DNA of 64,000 nucleotides from Prochilodus magdalenae (Eukaryota; Chordata; Actinopteri; Characiformes; Prochilodontidae), in assembly GCA_024036415.1 (NCBI GenBank), contig JAMWET010000604.1:56001-120000 (forward strand), read 5' to 3'. This document shows positions 1 through 13,792 of the stretch, piece by piece. The translations under genes and the position numbers were made by a program. A model generated the notes under the pieces. That model saw only the letters and a list, made by a program, of their open reading frames with translations, did no database searches and had not been told where the DNA came from. Position 1 is the stretch's first letter, and every line of letters begins with the position of its first letter.

Positions 1-345
1 CGAGGCAGAAGTAGAAATCAGATTCAGTGTCTGGAAGATTTGTTAGAGATATTGTAATGTCCTCAGGCAAGAAATTGACATCTCTGAGCTGTGAAGCAGA
101 TAGGGAATGAGATATTGAGCTTAGATTGAGCTGGTGCACATCTTATCATGATTCGATTTACCGTCTATTTCTCTAACCCTGTGTTAGCCTTACATTAACC
201 TCGGCGGAGCAGGCAATACACTAAACTGTGCTGTGCTGCAACTCCAGAAACTGTGCACAAAAGTGCATTGCTGTAAACACAAAGCTATCAGGAAAGGACT
301 GTTTGCCCAAACAAAAAAAAATATATACTGTAAATGTACCCTGAA

Positions 346-770
346 AATTCCCTGACACCCCTATTAGTGCATTCATCTATACTAGGGTACCCCCACTGCT
401 GACACAGATGTTCAGTTGTCCACACACAGCTTGCTTAATATTTGCAGAAAGGCATTGAAAAGGCATTAAAAATGAGGACAAGGCACTCTGGAGCAGCCAC
501 TTATCACTGTGCCTTCTTCCAAGTGCCAGCTAGACTGGTATACATCCTCCCAGAACTGTGTTCTCTAGAGTGATGTAGCTTAATCCCATAACTTTGGGAT
601 GAGTTTGAGAGGAGTTTATGATCCAGAAACATTCTAGCATGAGTATCTGATCTCACTATTGCTTGTGTGGCTGATATATTTAAATTCCAAATGTCCCAAC
701 ATCTACTGAAAGATCTCCCAGAAGGGTAGTGTCTGTTTACTGTAGCAAAATACCTTTGATTTTTAGAAGA
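346..770 (+). mobile_element. Tc1/mariner-like transposon remnant, internally deleted
   Basis: The left part resembles the 5' leader of common fish Tc1 elements: a GACACCCC.TATTAGTGCATTC-like stretch near 353, then CTGACACAGATGT near 400 and ACACACAGCTTG near 423. The 3' part resembles the transposase end in the same orientation: GTTCTCTAGAGTGATG near 559, then ATGATCCAGAAAC, TCTAGCATGAGTATCTGAT and AAATGTCCCAACATCT up to about 700, and CCCAGAAGGGTAGTGTCTG. The central catalytic part is missing and the frame is broken, so it is a dead, deletion-derived copy. The exact ends are uncertain. Identification rests on recalled family similarity. Confidence 0.6.
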
Positions 771-884
771 TACCTTGGTTGAGGAGGTGTGTACAAACAT
801 AGACACTTCTTGGTAACTACATTTGTTGTCCAATTTTTTCAGCTCTACCTACTTAAATATTACTTACCTTTATCCCCCTTTGAC

Positions 885-1262
885 CCTTTTCTTCAATTGC
901 TAAAACCTCCCACAAGATCACCACAAAACAGGTGCTGTTTGGGTGGTGGGTCATTCTTAGCACTGCAGTGACACTGACACGATGGTGGTGTTTTTAAACA
1001 CAGTGAGTTCATAGCTCATCTGCTGCCGCACAGTTTATGTTCAGTTGACTTGTAAACTGTGATTATAGTCATAGAATGCTGTTGACTGAATAGTTTTGGC
1101 TGGTGGATAATTCTCAGACCAGCAGTGACACTGAGGTGTTTAAAAACTGATCCATTTACACAGGCACAACGTCAGTGAATGATCGACATAAAACCTTCTC
1201 TGTGGTGGGGGTCCTGTGGGGGCCTGACCACTGAAGAACAGGAAAAAAGTGAGCTAACAAAG
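885..1262. repeat. Degenerate copy of a palindromic fish interspersed repeat (copy 1 of 3)
   Basis: The block GGTGGGTCATTCTTAGCACT near 944 and its related block GGTGGATAATTCTCAGACCA near 1102 are both followed by CAGTGACACTGA. These belong to the arms of a palindromic element with further copies at 20945-21190 and 22085-22160. The centre contains the perfect inverted 9-mer CACAGTTTA (1029-1037) and TAAACTGTG (1053-1061). No coding capacity is visible. It is probably a non-autonomous element; the superfamily was not determined. Confidence 0.55.
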
Positions 1263-4200
1263 CATGCCGAGAATCAAATGGTCTACCGTCTGTAATTGTA
1301 GCACTACAAAGTGCACCTATATTGTGACTGAGTGTAGATACAAAGCAAGCACTCAGTGTGTGTATGGAGGTAGTATATAAATATTTTCTATATTATCTTT
1401 TTCTGTGTTTCTTATTTCTGCTTGGGATGTAACACCACATCATTTTTGATCATTGCATCAATTATAACGGCTATGTGCTGGTTTTCCTTTGGTTTGTGGT
1501 AAAAGCTGAAAATGAAAGTAATCAGCTGACAAGAGAGTTGAATGGTGTGTTTCTGCAAACAGTAGCTGTAGGACTGCAGAGCTGAAATGTTAGCAGGAGA
1601 TGCTCATAGTTATCGAACTTTCTTAGTTGAATCACTTCTCTGCAATGTATGCATTTACTTTCTCTAATAGAGCTGGTCAGCAGCTCAGCTGAGAGCACTC
1701 AGAGAAACACAGGTTACTGCTATAGGCTGGATAGGTGGGTATGTGTAAATTAGTTTATTCTTGGGCCAAAGAATGAATTCAAAGCCAGATGTATTTACAG
1801 CTTGTTTTCTGTGTATAGAAAGTATAGATTGGGAAGTGATATCGCTGAAACTTTGACTCTTTTTTTTTTAAAGCAAGGGAGTTATAGCCCCTTTAAAGTT
1901 TTCTCATCTCTTGTCAGTTGTATTCAAGATTCTACTTCTGGTTAGGACAGGTAGTCAGGAAAAGGGAAAATAAATGCCATATTGGCTGATATTCTTGGCA
2001 AGTGACCATTATAACAACCTCCACTGCCCGCTCTCAGCAACAAATCACGCTCAACAGTAAACAATAGACACTAAACAAGAGCCAACGTTTATGTTGCTTT
2101 TCACTGCCTGAGATGCTCTTGATGAGTTAAAGGATGAAGTTTGATTTTGAGTTCTGCAATGATTCTTTTAATTTCTCTACTAATAACTGAAGTGTGAGGA
2201 GGAGGGACTGGGCATCTTCAAGTGATATGTTGCCCTCTACTGTTTGTAGTTTGAATTCATCAAGTTGCATCATCTTACAAACAGCTTCTGTAAGTGGCCT
2301 ACAGGTAATGCTGTAAATTAGAGTTGTAACTGTATGAATAATGGATTTGAAGTAAAACAAAGGAATCTTCCAGATCATCAGACATTATGGTGTTTAGACA
2401 AAGGGGCTAATAAACTTGCAGTAAAGTCGTTTATTCCTTTGTTTTAGCTGTAACAGCCCCCTGTAGACCATAACATACAACAACATACACTGTTTTGTCT
2501 TCAGGTTAGCAGTGACTGTATGCTCTTTAACTGGACATTTACTGTGCTAAAGCATTCGCTCCACTCCAAAGGTTCATGCATAACTGAAGCTTCTCAGTGG
2601 GGCTTGCTTGGATTCCAGTCAGACATTTAATGTTTCTTGTGGGCTTAGAAGAAGTGATATCTATAGCTTAGCATCAGTTCAGGATTAATGGGGGTGATTA
2701 GAGTGTGTATAAACGATTAGTCTACAGTGGCTATGAAAACATAAGACTAAGATTACTCGAACGATTACTTGAACAGGTCATTAACCCATTAAACCACTGG
2801 TTTATTATTCAGTCACTGATCTTATGATCTTACTATTCGGTAGGTACCAAATAATAATAAGTACAAAGAAATAAGCTTCTCTGTCCTCTGTCTGTTAAAC
2901 AATTAAAATTATTACAATATTTAAACTTTATATTGTCATTTATCATGTTTGTATTCTCTTGAATTTGTCTTTTTTTATAGCCAAATGAGTGGACAAAACA
3001 AGCTTCATCAGAATGTTTGCAAATGTTTTGAAACTAAGAAGGAAAGGAAAGATTAAAATATGTGACACTCAGAGAATAAATTGTATTCTGAAATGTTTAG
3101 AGAAAGTGCTTATTTAAGTTTGCTTCCTATAGAGGGTGTGTTAACTTATTTTGACTTTATCAAGCTATGTAATTTGACCAGGAGGTCCCATGGTCTAAAT
3201 ACACAAAGAGCAACAGTGGCTACATGCTCCAACCACTTTAAATTGGTGTGTAAATATCATATATATTTGCATTCAGATATTGCAAACTAGTAATTTAGTA
3301 ATTTATCACATAGCACATTATTAATATGTTAGCTTTGACAACCCTATTAAATGTAGAATCTGTAGTGGGGCATGGTTAAAGACTTTTGTTTGACTTTATG
3401 CCAACTTTTTGTTTGCTATTAACATTTATAATGGTTACATTGTGCTTTAACTTGTTGCCCTTTTCATGTGTATCCTGTGAATTATGTGTGCATTTCATAT
3501 ATGTGTAGTAATATGTGTTTTTTTTAATTTTGCATCTTTGTCTATCTGCTTTGTAAAGTTCTACGTCTGCTACTGTCATGTAGAATGTTTTATGATAATT
3601 TTGTATCATTGTGTATACTACAACAAAGGGAGCACGGTGTTTCTTTTATACAATGATAGAAGTAGACAGTAGACACACAGTTCCATTGCTTACTTGCTTA
3701 TCCATTGTACTGTAGTGTGATGAATGTCGTGACACGGTTGTGTTGATAGGGTTAATGGACGCTGTTCCTGACATTTGAGTAACTAGAATAAAAGTCATAG
3801 GAATTCCTTAATTCCTTAATTAAAATGCCAACATAAACATCTGGAATTTTGGTTGGTGAGGATGCTTACAGCACATGGTAGGCATACTGTAACTCTCATT
3901 TGCATATGGCAACATTGTTATCTTTAATAATAATATTACAGGCCAATATATACAGTTAGCAAGCTATGCACTCCAACTGTGAAGATAATGCTAATGGTGT
4001 GTGTGAGATCTTTTGCAGATGCAAATGAAGGATGTGTAATAGTGAAGGTGATCTGACGTGTACAGTGTGAAACTGTGCACAAAAACAGTTCTGTTATGAA
4101 TGACTTATGAGTTTGTTTCTGATTCAGGACCGTAATGATATAGATCTGGTGTTGAAGTTACTCACCCACAACTCATCATGCTCTCTTTTACTGATCTTGT

Positions 4201-4533
4201 TTTCTGTAATCGTCTCTCTGTTTGTGATTAAACTTGTATGTTTGGCTATTGGCCAAATGCTAAAGGCGTAGAAAGCATTCTGAGTGGTGCATTAATACTA
4301 ATGTCTATAACTTGATTATATCGAATCACTACAGTTCATATAATCAAACATTCTGTGACAACCATTAGTCTCTTTGTTCATGCAGTTTAACCCATATTTG
4401 CCGTCAACCTACTTTTGGTGAAGTTTATTGAACTGAACTAGAAAATGTGTACAAATGTAAAAACTGGTGTACTGTTTCTTTTTGCTGGCTATATTAATCA
4501 TAACTGATCATACATGAAATAGCTTACCATCTA
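1263..4533. other. Unremarkable non-coding stretch
   Basis: The sequence is AT-rich with short homopolymers (for example T-runs at 1860-1869) and scattered stops in all frames. I see no exon, RNA gene or well-defined repeat. The longest frames are under 90 codons and have no recognisable domain. Confidence 0.5.
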
Positions 4534-4790
4534 AGAGGGAGAAACAGAGAGAGGGAGAGAGAAAGAGAGGGCAAGAGAGAAAGATGAGAGTATGAGAGAT
4601 AGAGAGTAAAGAGAGGAAGATAGAAGTAAAAAGGGTGAGAGAGATCGAGAGTAGGAATGAAAAGATAAAGAGGGCGAGAGACTGTGAGAGGAAATTAGAC
4701 TGTGGGTGAAAAGAGTGGATGAGAAAAAGACAGAAAAGAGAGAAAAGAAATGAAGGAGAGAGAAAAAGTGTGAAAAAGAGTGCTATAGGA
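4534..4790 (+). repeat. Degenerate GA-rich polypurine tract
   Basis: About 250 bp dominated by GAGAGA, AAAGAGAG and GAAAAG blocks with few pyrimidines. It looks like a decayed (GA)n microsatellite of the same type as the later GA tracts. No coding potential. Confidence 0.75.
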
Positions 4791-5497
4791 GGAAACCAGG
4801 TTTACTAGCTAGCTGTAGAGACTGTATCACTCAGAGGGATTTTTTCAGCCTCTGCTGGAGTGCAGCACTGCTGGCCATGTGATTGATGATTCAGAGAAAG
4901 GTGGAGAGGCCTAGGAGTGTGTTTGCATGCCGTTCATGTTGCTGCATGTGATCGTAAGTGTGTGTGTTAGGGTTGGGTATTGGCAAGAGCAAGGCAATAT
5001 GTATCTATTTAATATATTGCAATGTACCTGCATTACTTCTTCTCATTTTAGGATAACCATTATCTTAGCAGAACGCCATTATAGGCTTTTTTACATTGGA
5101 GTGAAAGAGTTTAATGGCTGATTACAACACTGCTATGTAGAGATTAGGGGTTTAAACACAACATTAATAAACGACTGTCTGCCACAAATCTTCAATACTG
5201 TGATTCTGATACCACTATGCCACTGATATCACTAAACGTAATTTTGTGATACTCACATGTGCTGGTATGTTACACGCCTCATGTGTTACACCTCTAGTGT
5301 CTGTGAATGACACCAACACAAGAATCCTAACTTTATAAAGTGGTTTGGACGAAAGAATTATGGTACCTGAAAATGCATGTAGCATGTATTGGTCATGATC
5401 TTATAGGTGCTCATGTATAAAGATCATACATATGGGTCATGTTATTATTATGTAGGAGTTCTATATGACTAACTCCTGAAGTGATATAAAAACAAGT

Positions 5498-5725
5498 ATG
5501 TGTGTGTGTTTGTGTGTGTGTGTATTCTGCTGTGACTCATAAGTAGTCACACACATACATACACAGATGTTCCATGTGTGAAGGAGACTGTATGTGTGTG
5601 TGTGTGCATGTTTGTGCTGTGGTTTGACCCTTTCCCTACGGCCCACTTTGGTACAGATGTTATTTGTGAGTCGTACATTAGTGTATAGGTATATGTAAGT
5701 GTGTTTGGTGAGTGTGTGTTTGGTA
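5498..5725 (+). repeat. Interrupted (TG)n microsatellite
   Basis: TG runs at about 5498-5524 and 5591-5606, then looser GTGTGT blocks to about 5740, separated by unique sequence including a short ACACACATACATACACA segment near 5549. It is a compound TG/CA low-complexity region. Confidence 0.75.
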
Positions 5726-5845
5726 AGTGTGCATGTGTGTGACTGAGCGAGAGATTAAAATTTTGACCATGTCGTAGTCAGTGTCAGTCACTCTATGTGG
5801 CCTTTGGCTGTTGTGTGTGTGTTAGAGTGCAGCTGGCCACTTTGT

Positions 5846-5990
5846 TCGTCCCTGGTGTGTTCCTGCTCGACACGTGGCTCTGCTCGCAGCCAAGGCGGAG
5901 AGATTCTCGCTGGCGAAAGCAGCACATCCTCCGTTATAAACATGTCAGCATCGGCTGCATCACAGCCTGCTTACGCACGCTTTGTTTAGG
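5846..5990. other. CpG-rich patch with E-box, possible regulatory element or exon
   Basis: Eleven CpG dinucleotides fall within about 135 bp, in surroundings where CpG is rare. The patch contains a CACGTG E-box at 5871-5876 and a TTATAAA motif near 5934. Two frames stay open across it, but neither encodes a recognisable protein. It might be an unannotated first exon or promoter, a conserved enhancer, or simply a young insertion. The sequence alone does not decide. Confidence 0.2.
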
Positions 5991-5994
5991 CTGA

Positions 5995-7283
5995 ATTACT
6001 CCTAGATTTTTACACATTCCGGCCAAATAGGACTTGTTTAAAGAGATGTTTAATTTTTTGGCCAAAAATCAACTTAACATAGTCTTCCCCTTAACATATA
6101 ATGTAGCTGGTCAGCCCAGACATGTTTGGTTTTTGAAGTCTGCTTCTTGAAAGTTTACTGGAACTTTGAGACTTATGTCAAAGCTAACGATTTGCATCTA
6201 TTGTATGCCTAAATCATCTTACAGGAGCATCAAACTGCAGTGAGCTGCCAAAGTCTATCTAAAATAACTATAATAAGAACTTACTTATGAGTTACTTTCT
6301 GACACTGACATATTGTTAACTATAAATATCAACAAAAGTACTTCATCGAGACAGAACCAGCTGTAACAGTCATTCTGGGATTATCTGTAATAATTAAGGT
6401 TTCAACATGATGCAAATAACGTCCTGCATGGCCTGTTTGGTGCTCCCCCTATTTTTTTTAGATCTGTGGGAAACTGTCCCATTTAGGGGGCACCACACTT
6501 GTGGAGGATATTAGAACTGACCTGTGGCTGTCACAAAGCCTGGACAATTAGAAAATATTGAAGGGCATCCTCAAGTGTGTTTAGACAGGGCCCAAAAGGT
6601 GGATCTAGCCTCATAGCTTCAAACTGAGGAAGCAAACATTACACACCAAACATGGCTGTCATGAACACAGATATTGTGTAAGTTTGATTTAGCTTTAAAG
6701 CCAAAACACAAGCTGAATAGTTTCATATAGACTTTTTTTTGTTAAAGTCTTGTTCTTTACTGGATGTCCTTAGCCATGGTGCACAAGTGATATTAAGAAC
6801 TCCATTTTTTCCCTTCTTTCATTAGAAATGTTTTGGTATTTCACAAACGGAACAGATCAGACAGGATCTCCAACACAGCTACAATTGTTTGGATGGCTTT
6901 CTCCAACGACTTCTTGCTGCATGAAATGCTGTTCTGTGTGTTGTACTGTACTCAAATGTCTGTTGCCACAGTTGACTGGTGAGACAGAGCTATGGTCGCA
7001 GAAGAAATGTCCTGAGCTTAGACTTCACTGTGTTATTTGTAGTTAAGGTTCATGTCATGAGTTGAAATCACAGAAATGTTTGATGGACTTTTGCTAGAAA
7101 CCAGGGGTCACAACGTCTACACAAATATAGCCATTTTAATCTGAGGTGTATTTGATAATGATAATGGTAGAAGAGAATTTCTTATAGAACTGTTATGCCC
7201 TAGAACAGACTGTATAAATGGTTTCAATTGCTTTGAATGACTTGCTAAACACATTTCAGGCTAAACTCTTATCTCTAAACAAT
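5995..7283. other. Non-coding stretch with one short repeat fragment
   Basis: No coding feature is seen. A piece near 6117-6140 (CAGACATGTTTGGT then TTTTGAAGT) resembles the reverse strand of the repeat family whose longer copies are at 26514-26662 and 33359-33498. The open frame at 6828-7046 has no recognisable domain. Confidence 0.4.
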
Positions 7284-7285
7284 CA

Positions 7286-7345
7286 TACAACTATATATGT
7301 ATATATATATATATATATATTTATAGATAGATAGATATATGGATA
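7286..7345. repeat. (TA)n microsatellite grading into (GATA)n
   Basis: A TA run from about 7291 to 7321 is followed by TAGATAGATAGATA up to about 7336 and further TATA. Simple repeat. Confidence 0.85.
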
Positions 7346-8214
7346 TATAGAAGCTTTAACCACTGCGGATATCTGATTCATACAACCAAAACTGTAAACA
7401 ATTCTGACTGTATATTTGGGTATAAAAGAATGTGAAAATAACTGCAGCAATGTTTTCTGCAGCGATGGTTGACAATCTAGACTATCTTAAGAATTAAAGA
7501 TAGAATAGTTATTCCTTGAAAGTTTACCTATGGTACAGGTTTGTTGGGAGCTGGGTTGAGCAAACTTGATTTCAGAGCCTTATACCTTAATGTATCTTGT
7601 TTAGTGGGAAGGGGTAGACCCTTTTGGCTCTATATAACACAGTTTGCCACTTGGTACTATTTCATGTTCTATTGAATTAAATCCGACAGTCACATGCTGT
7701 TATCGTGAACCAGTGATAATTGCCATGCCACTGTCATGTCAGCTTTACAACTGAGAATCTGGTCATTAGTAATCAGTTGATGGTGGGGACAGACTGTGAA
7801 GGTAACTACGTGGCTATAACCTAATAAACGTGCAGCTTTGTTTATGTTTTTTACACATGTAGAAAAGAGTTTTCCTAAATGGTCACAGACAATAGCCCCC
7901 GTTGACCTGCACCTACTGTATGGACTCTGGCTTCCTCTGATTGTGGATCAGGAGTGTAACACTCTCTCCTGGCTTTGATCACCCAATGAAGAGGGGGAAA
8001 ATATTTTCACCTCCACTGCTCTCTGCATGTGAGCTCTGCATGTGTGTATTTGTGTGCTGTAAAGGTGCTTTCGGGGCACAAATCAAAAGCAAAGGGCACT
8101 GACCCCGGCCCCGGTGCTGGAGGTGTGGTATTTGTAGAGATTCTCCGAAACGACTTCCCTCTTCAGCTAGTGCCTCAGTCTGAATAGGTCTTTGTTCAAC
8201 TGCTGTTTATTAAA

Positions 8215-8545
<331 letters not shown>

Positions 8546-8903
8546 AAAGGGAGAGATGAATGGGAAGATACTGCATGTGTGACATTTTGTGAGTCGTATT
8601 TGTTCTTTACATTCATGTTTTTAGTCTGAGGTTGGTTGCTCTGTGGTTATCACTGCAGCACGAGTCACATGTTTGGAGTGACTGAAGGTCTATTTTCAAT
8701 GTCTTATAGCTTGTTTGCACAAAGGCTTGAATAACTGTACCAATTCAAGAATTGAGGTTGCTTCCTTTGACTAAAACTTTGAAGTGTATTATTTTTAAGC
8801 CAGTAAGGCCTCAAACCTGTCAGTAAAGCAGTCTAGGTGGCTCCTCATGAAGCTGAGTTTGATGAAGTAAATCTCCTTTGAAGAATCTAGAATAGAAGAT
8901 GCA

Positions 8904-9190
8904 CTGCATGTCCAAAAGCTTCTAGACAGTGGGTTCAGCTACTTTAAGGTGCACCCAATACACAGGTTTTCAGTCGTGCTTGTAAAATCTCCTTAGATAA
9001 GCATTGCCAACAGAATGGTATGCTCTGGAGCAGGTCCATCCAATACTTGGAATAAGTTGGGGTGGAGTTTGTGATACTATAGGAGCAGAAGCCAAAAAGG
9101 GGACAGCCTTCCTCTTAATACTGACTAACATTGGATATCTTCATTATTAACATTAAATGTAAAATTTTAAAAGAATTTTAAGAAAATCCT
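8904..9190 (+). mobile_element. Tc1/mariner-like transposon remnant, deletion derivative
   Basis: The sequence starts with a terminus-like ATGTCCAAAAGCTTCTAGACA (8908-8928). This is followed by TTCAGCTACTTTAAGGTGCA (8935-8954) and GCATTGCCAACAGAATGG near 9002, typical of the 5' leader of fish Tc1 elements. It then jumps to GGAATAAGTTGGGGTGGAGT near 9050 and a short 3' part ending near 9125-9190. Most of the transposase is gone. Identification is by recalled family similarity. Confidence 0.6.
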
Positions 9191-9249
9191 TCTATGCAAG
9201 CATGTTTTGACTAGTCCTGTATATATACCTTTGGTTGCACTTGTATATA

Positions 9250-11815
9250 TGAGCTATTTACGAAGACTGTGAGTTGACCATTCCTCTTTTATGATTTTGT
9301 AGTGTTCTCTGTAATGCCATTTGGACTTCTCATTCACCCTCTCACTCTACAGTGGCCATGTTGGCTTTAAGTGTTACTGCAAAAGCCATTAGCGAAATGC
9401 ACTGACTTCATTGCCACTTACTGGTAGTGGAAACCTGTCATGTCTCAATTTCCAGGCATCCGCGTACGACCAGTGGTTTTTCAGTGATTTGATACCGGAA
9501 ACAGATGGCACAAAAAAGGACTGCTGGTAGTATGGTTGTTTTGGAAGTACTGCTAATTGTGTGGTCACATTTTTTAACTATTTACATTCCCTGTAAAATA
9601 AGCCCTTTATTACATTGTAGGTAGTTCAGCCCTGAGTACCTGGTAACCACTTACGATTCTGTGCCATCACAAATGACACCATGGTTATGATCTGCACAAC
9701 GATGATAAAGGTTGTGGTACTACCTCTTTGTACTTGCCGGTAAATGAAATGATTTGCCACTTGTATTGTCTGCTATGTGAGAATGTGAGTGATCATGTTT
9801 CGTAATAGCCTCTGTGCAGTAATTGTGTCAGTTGAATTGTGACAAAAAATGCGTTTTCTCTCTCATGCAGACAGAATGATGGTATTAAAGTTATTTAACA
9901 TGAGCAGGTTCTTGAAGGCTGGCAGGAAAGTTGCATTGTGAATAGTTACTAAAGGCTGAACAATGACTTTATCTGAACACAATATTAACATGACCAAGTG
10001 TGTGTTATGGGTGGGATGCTGAGCAGAAATAAACTGATGGTTCCTGTTACGCCATCACTCCTGGCACACCCATCACACTCACTGGGTTGGGCGGTGTGTG
10101 AGGTGTAAGATTTTAAATATATATGAAGGAATTGTTAGCAGAAACTGTTGTACAGTGTTACTGTTCAAAAATGTGTGTGCTTGCATGTTTATCACTTTCC
10201 CCATAGTGATGAACTATGTGCAGTACAATGTTGTGAGAACATTTGGCAGCTGGAGGAATGAGGAACAATGTTTAATTGCAACAAATAAGTTGTTTATTGC
10301 ATCACCACAATATTGCTTTTCACAGTACTGATATATCACAAAGAGCAGGCAACATCTTGATCTACCTAGGCATTTCATGTGCTTTTTATGTGCACAGATA
10401 GTAATACAGTAGTAACTCGTATCCCTGCATTTGTCTGTTGTAGAGTGTCTGTTTAAAAGGTCATGTCAAAGAGATGGGGAGAGGAATGATTTAGAAACTG
10501 TCTTTCTTCACCTCAAACTTCCACTAGTGTACAAAAGAAAGATGAATGTATATCTGCCTGTGCATTTATTTAGTAAAATTAAAACCTTAAATCATTAAAA
10601 ACTTATTTCATTTTCTTTTGAATATACTTGGTAACAAGTTGTTTACTGCATTTGATGAAGACAGTAGTTATGTCATGATAAACAAAGATACACAGTGTCT
10701 CTGATTGCATTCACAGAACCAATTCAGATGTAAATTTTCCTTGAGCATTTTCATCCTGCTTAACATGAGTGAGTAAGTAAGTGAGAAAGTGAGCGAGCTA
10801 GTATGTGTCTGTGTGAAGGACTATGTGAGTTACAAGCTAGTTAAAAAGTCTTTTTAGATAGAATACATGAATATTAAGATATGTACCTTTTACCAAGATT
10901 GAAATGTGCTGTACATTTGACCTGTTTGGACCAGCTATATTTCCAGTCATTCGCTGTATGCTGTGGGTTTTTCATCCAATCACAGTTCTAGCTGAGTTTT
11001 GATGAATCAAGTAATCCAGCAAATGCAATAGCATATGTTATGCCGCACAACTACTACTGCATTGGTTTACTGTCCTGTATTGTCTGTATATATATGTAAA
11101 TCTTGAGTGTGTAAATATTTAGATGACACTGGCTATATTAAAATGCTTCATACAAATGAACTGACATTAATAGAGGTTATAGTCAACTTATTTGGACCAT
11201 ATCTGTTTGTTCTAGATTATTGTTTATCTTTTAGTCAATTATTACATGTTTCGTTTTTACATACACTCATACTTATTGCATAATGGGCTACAATTAATTG
11301 TATTTAACTCAAACCAAACCTAGTACTGTTATAATAACATTAAATATTAGATTAGATGGCTTGACGGGGGCGGCTGCATCTGTGCATCCATGCATGTGTT
11401 TATCTGTGATTCTAGTGATGTATTCTTGTAAAAAAAAAAAAAATCTTCTGCTTTTGCAAGAAGTAATCCTTATTAGTTGGTGAAAAAAATATGATCGGTC
11501 TCTCTGTCCAGCTCTAATGCTTGGACTTTGGATCAGTCCTGGAGAAGCTCCACATTGGCCCACTCCCGCAGAAGCTCTGCAACATATAAACTGGCTGAAA
11601 CACAAGCCTTTTTGTAAATTTATAACGTTTAACCATCAGACGGTACCAACTCATTATACAGAACCATTGAATTGCATGGTATTTGGGTTATAAAGTGACT
11701 GGCTAAGCTTTTGATTCTGGCCTGTGCCCTTAAAGCCTGTATTTGCTTATGATACCTCCACTGAATCTCCTTCAAGGTTCTGGAAAACCCATTTCAGTCT
11801 GGCAGCGTGGAGTGG
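9250..11815. other. Unremarkable non-coding stretch
   Basis: No exon or RNA gene is recognised. It holds a 14-base A-run at 11430-11443 and short simple repeats. Open frames here show no known domain. Confidence 0.45.
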
Positions 11816-11819
11816 CTGA

Positions 11820-11965
11820 GTGAACGAAGCCCGTCTGAGGAAGGGATTGACGTCACGTTCTTGGGTCTTTCGAGCAGACGTAAATATTTTGAATGCCCCG
11901 GAGGATTTGTTTGACAAGCGCCGGTTGGATGACTCAGTAGCTGTCTATTATGTGAGTGGCGTGTC
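11820..11965. promoter_or_regulatory. Candidate regulatory patch with CRE and AP-1 motifs
   Basis: A perfect palindromic CRE-type site TGACGTCA (11848-11855) and an AP-1-type TGACTCA (11930-11936) lie 82 bp apart. The block is richer in G+C and CpG than its surroundings and sits about 2.3 kb upstream of the first coding exon. Such sites also occur by chance; the clustering and base composition are the only support. Conservation in other fishes would decide. Confidence 0.2.
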
Positions 11966-13792
11966 AGGTAAAAGTGTGTGAAGCGTAAAGTGGATAATCT
12001 CCAGGGTGTGTGCGTTACTCCATGTCATCCACTGTGGCGTGTGTTGTGCCTAAACCAGCAGTCCTTCTATAATTTCATGTCAGTAATGTTTAGTCATCAA
12101 TTTGTATTTATCATTTTTACACTCTTATTAGAGATGTGAATTTTGGCAAATTCAGAAGTTTGACCGATGACCTGCTATTGATCCTTGGTGATTACCATGG
12201 ACACAACCCAGGTAAACATCGTGCAAAGCAAGGCATTTAATATAAAAAATAGGAATTGAAACTAATAAAATTGAAATAATAAAACAGATATGACAGTAAT
12301 GTGATATGGTCTATTTACTTACCACTTATCTTTAGTTAGCAAACATACATTCATCATCGGAAAACACGTATACCCAGAAAGTATCAACTGACAGGAATGA
12401 AACCAGACAGAAATGGTGGGGAGTTTAGACATCATGAGACATGTAAATGATTTGATTTTTACACTCTCCTGTGTATGTGATGTAAGCAATCCAGTTATCC
12501 AGTTATGCATGCTTTCCATTCGGACTCATGTTGGTGGCATCCTTTGCAAGCAAGTTTGCTTTGGGAAGGAGTTTGAGAGCAAAATGAGTGATTGGAAAAA
12601 TTCAAGAGAGGTTGCATCATAGGACGTCATGGTCTTACTGACGTATTGCGTTCCTTACTGGTTATACTACCATACTATGCCGTTTGGCGGCAGTGAATAG
12701 AAGAAAGCACACATTAGTGGCACGAAGGATCTTGCTGTGACTGCCTGTAACACCATGTCAGTGTCGCCAAAGACTACAAAGATGTCATGGCAGAATTTCA
12801 TGAAGTGACTCAGAATGTAGTCTCAGAAGGTTTTTGAATAAGCGATGAATCCGTGTGTGGAGGCACTGTGGTCAGCACCAAGATTAATGCTTTTTGTCTT
12901 TCAAGCTGCATGGGATGGATTATTGCAGGAGACCATCAGGAACCGAGACGTCTGGCTTGTTATGTTAGCAAACATGGTGGCCCAGTGCTATGCTTAGAGG
13001 CACTGTGTGTAGTGTGTATGTGTAACTCAGTGAATATTGCCCATATCAGTCTAAAATGTTTATCATTTATTGTTGCTGGGAACCTTTATCCTCCCTTTGA
13101 ATAGCATAGCATAGAATATCATAGCAATCTGACACACTAAGTCCACCTTTTTAATCTGAATGCAGCAGCGAGCATGAATCCTTGCTTTTTGGGGTCAGTT
13201 GTGGTCGTGGTGATTTAGCTCCGGCCGGCTGTTAATCCTCTTAGCCATCTCCCCCGAAGTGCTTCACCCACTCGTCGTCTTCAATTGCATTTGAGAAACA
13301 CTCAGCTCTTTGTCTAGTGTCCTCCATCTCCATCTCCGTCAGTGTCATCAGCCTGGAACTTCTCAGATGCCTTAAAATGGGTGTGGTGTCCAGCTGGTTT
13401 TGCTGATCACTGTCCCCTTCTCCCTTTATAGGCTACTGAATAAACACTATTAATCTTGACCATCACATTTATCCATCTCAAGTGTAGCAGTAAATCATAT
13501 TGTATTGTTTAGTATAAGCCTTTAAATTAAATGTGCCCATGTATCTAATAATACCAGACTGGAGCAAATTAAGCAGTTGAATACAGATTATACCGTAAGT
13601 ATGGTAAAAGCTTGCAATTAGGGCAAACCATTTCCTTTGAAAATATTTCTTTCTCTTTATGTCTAAATCAGTTGCATTACAAAAAACAATGAGCATATAT
13701 TAGCTTAGGGCTAACAAATGAGTTGCATTAATATAAACAGATAACACTGTTATGATGCTGAATGTTCTCATAAGCTAAACTTGTGACCAAAG

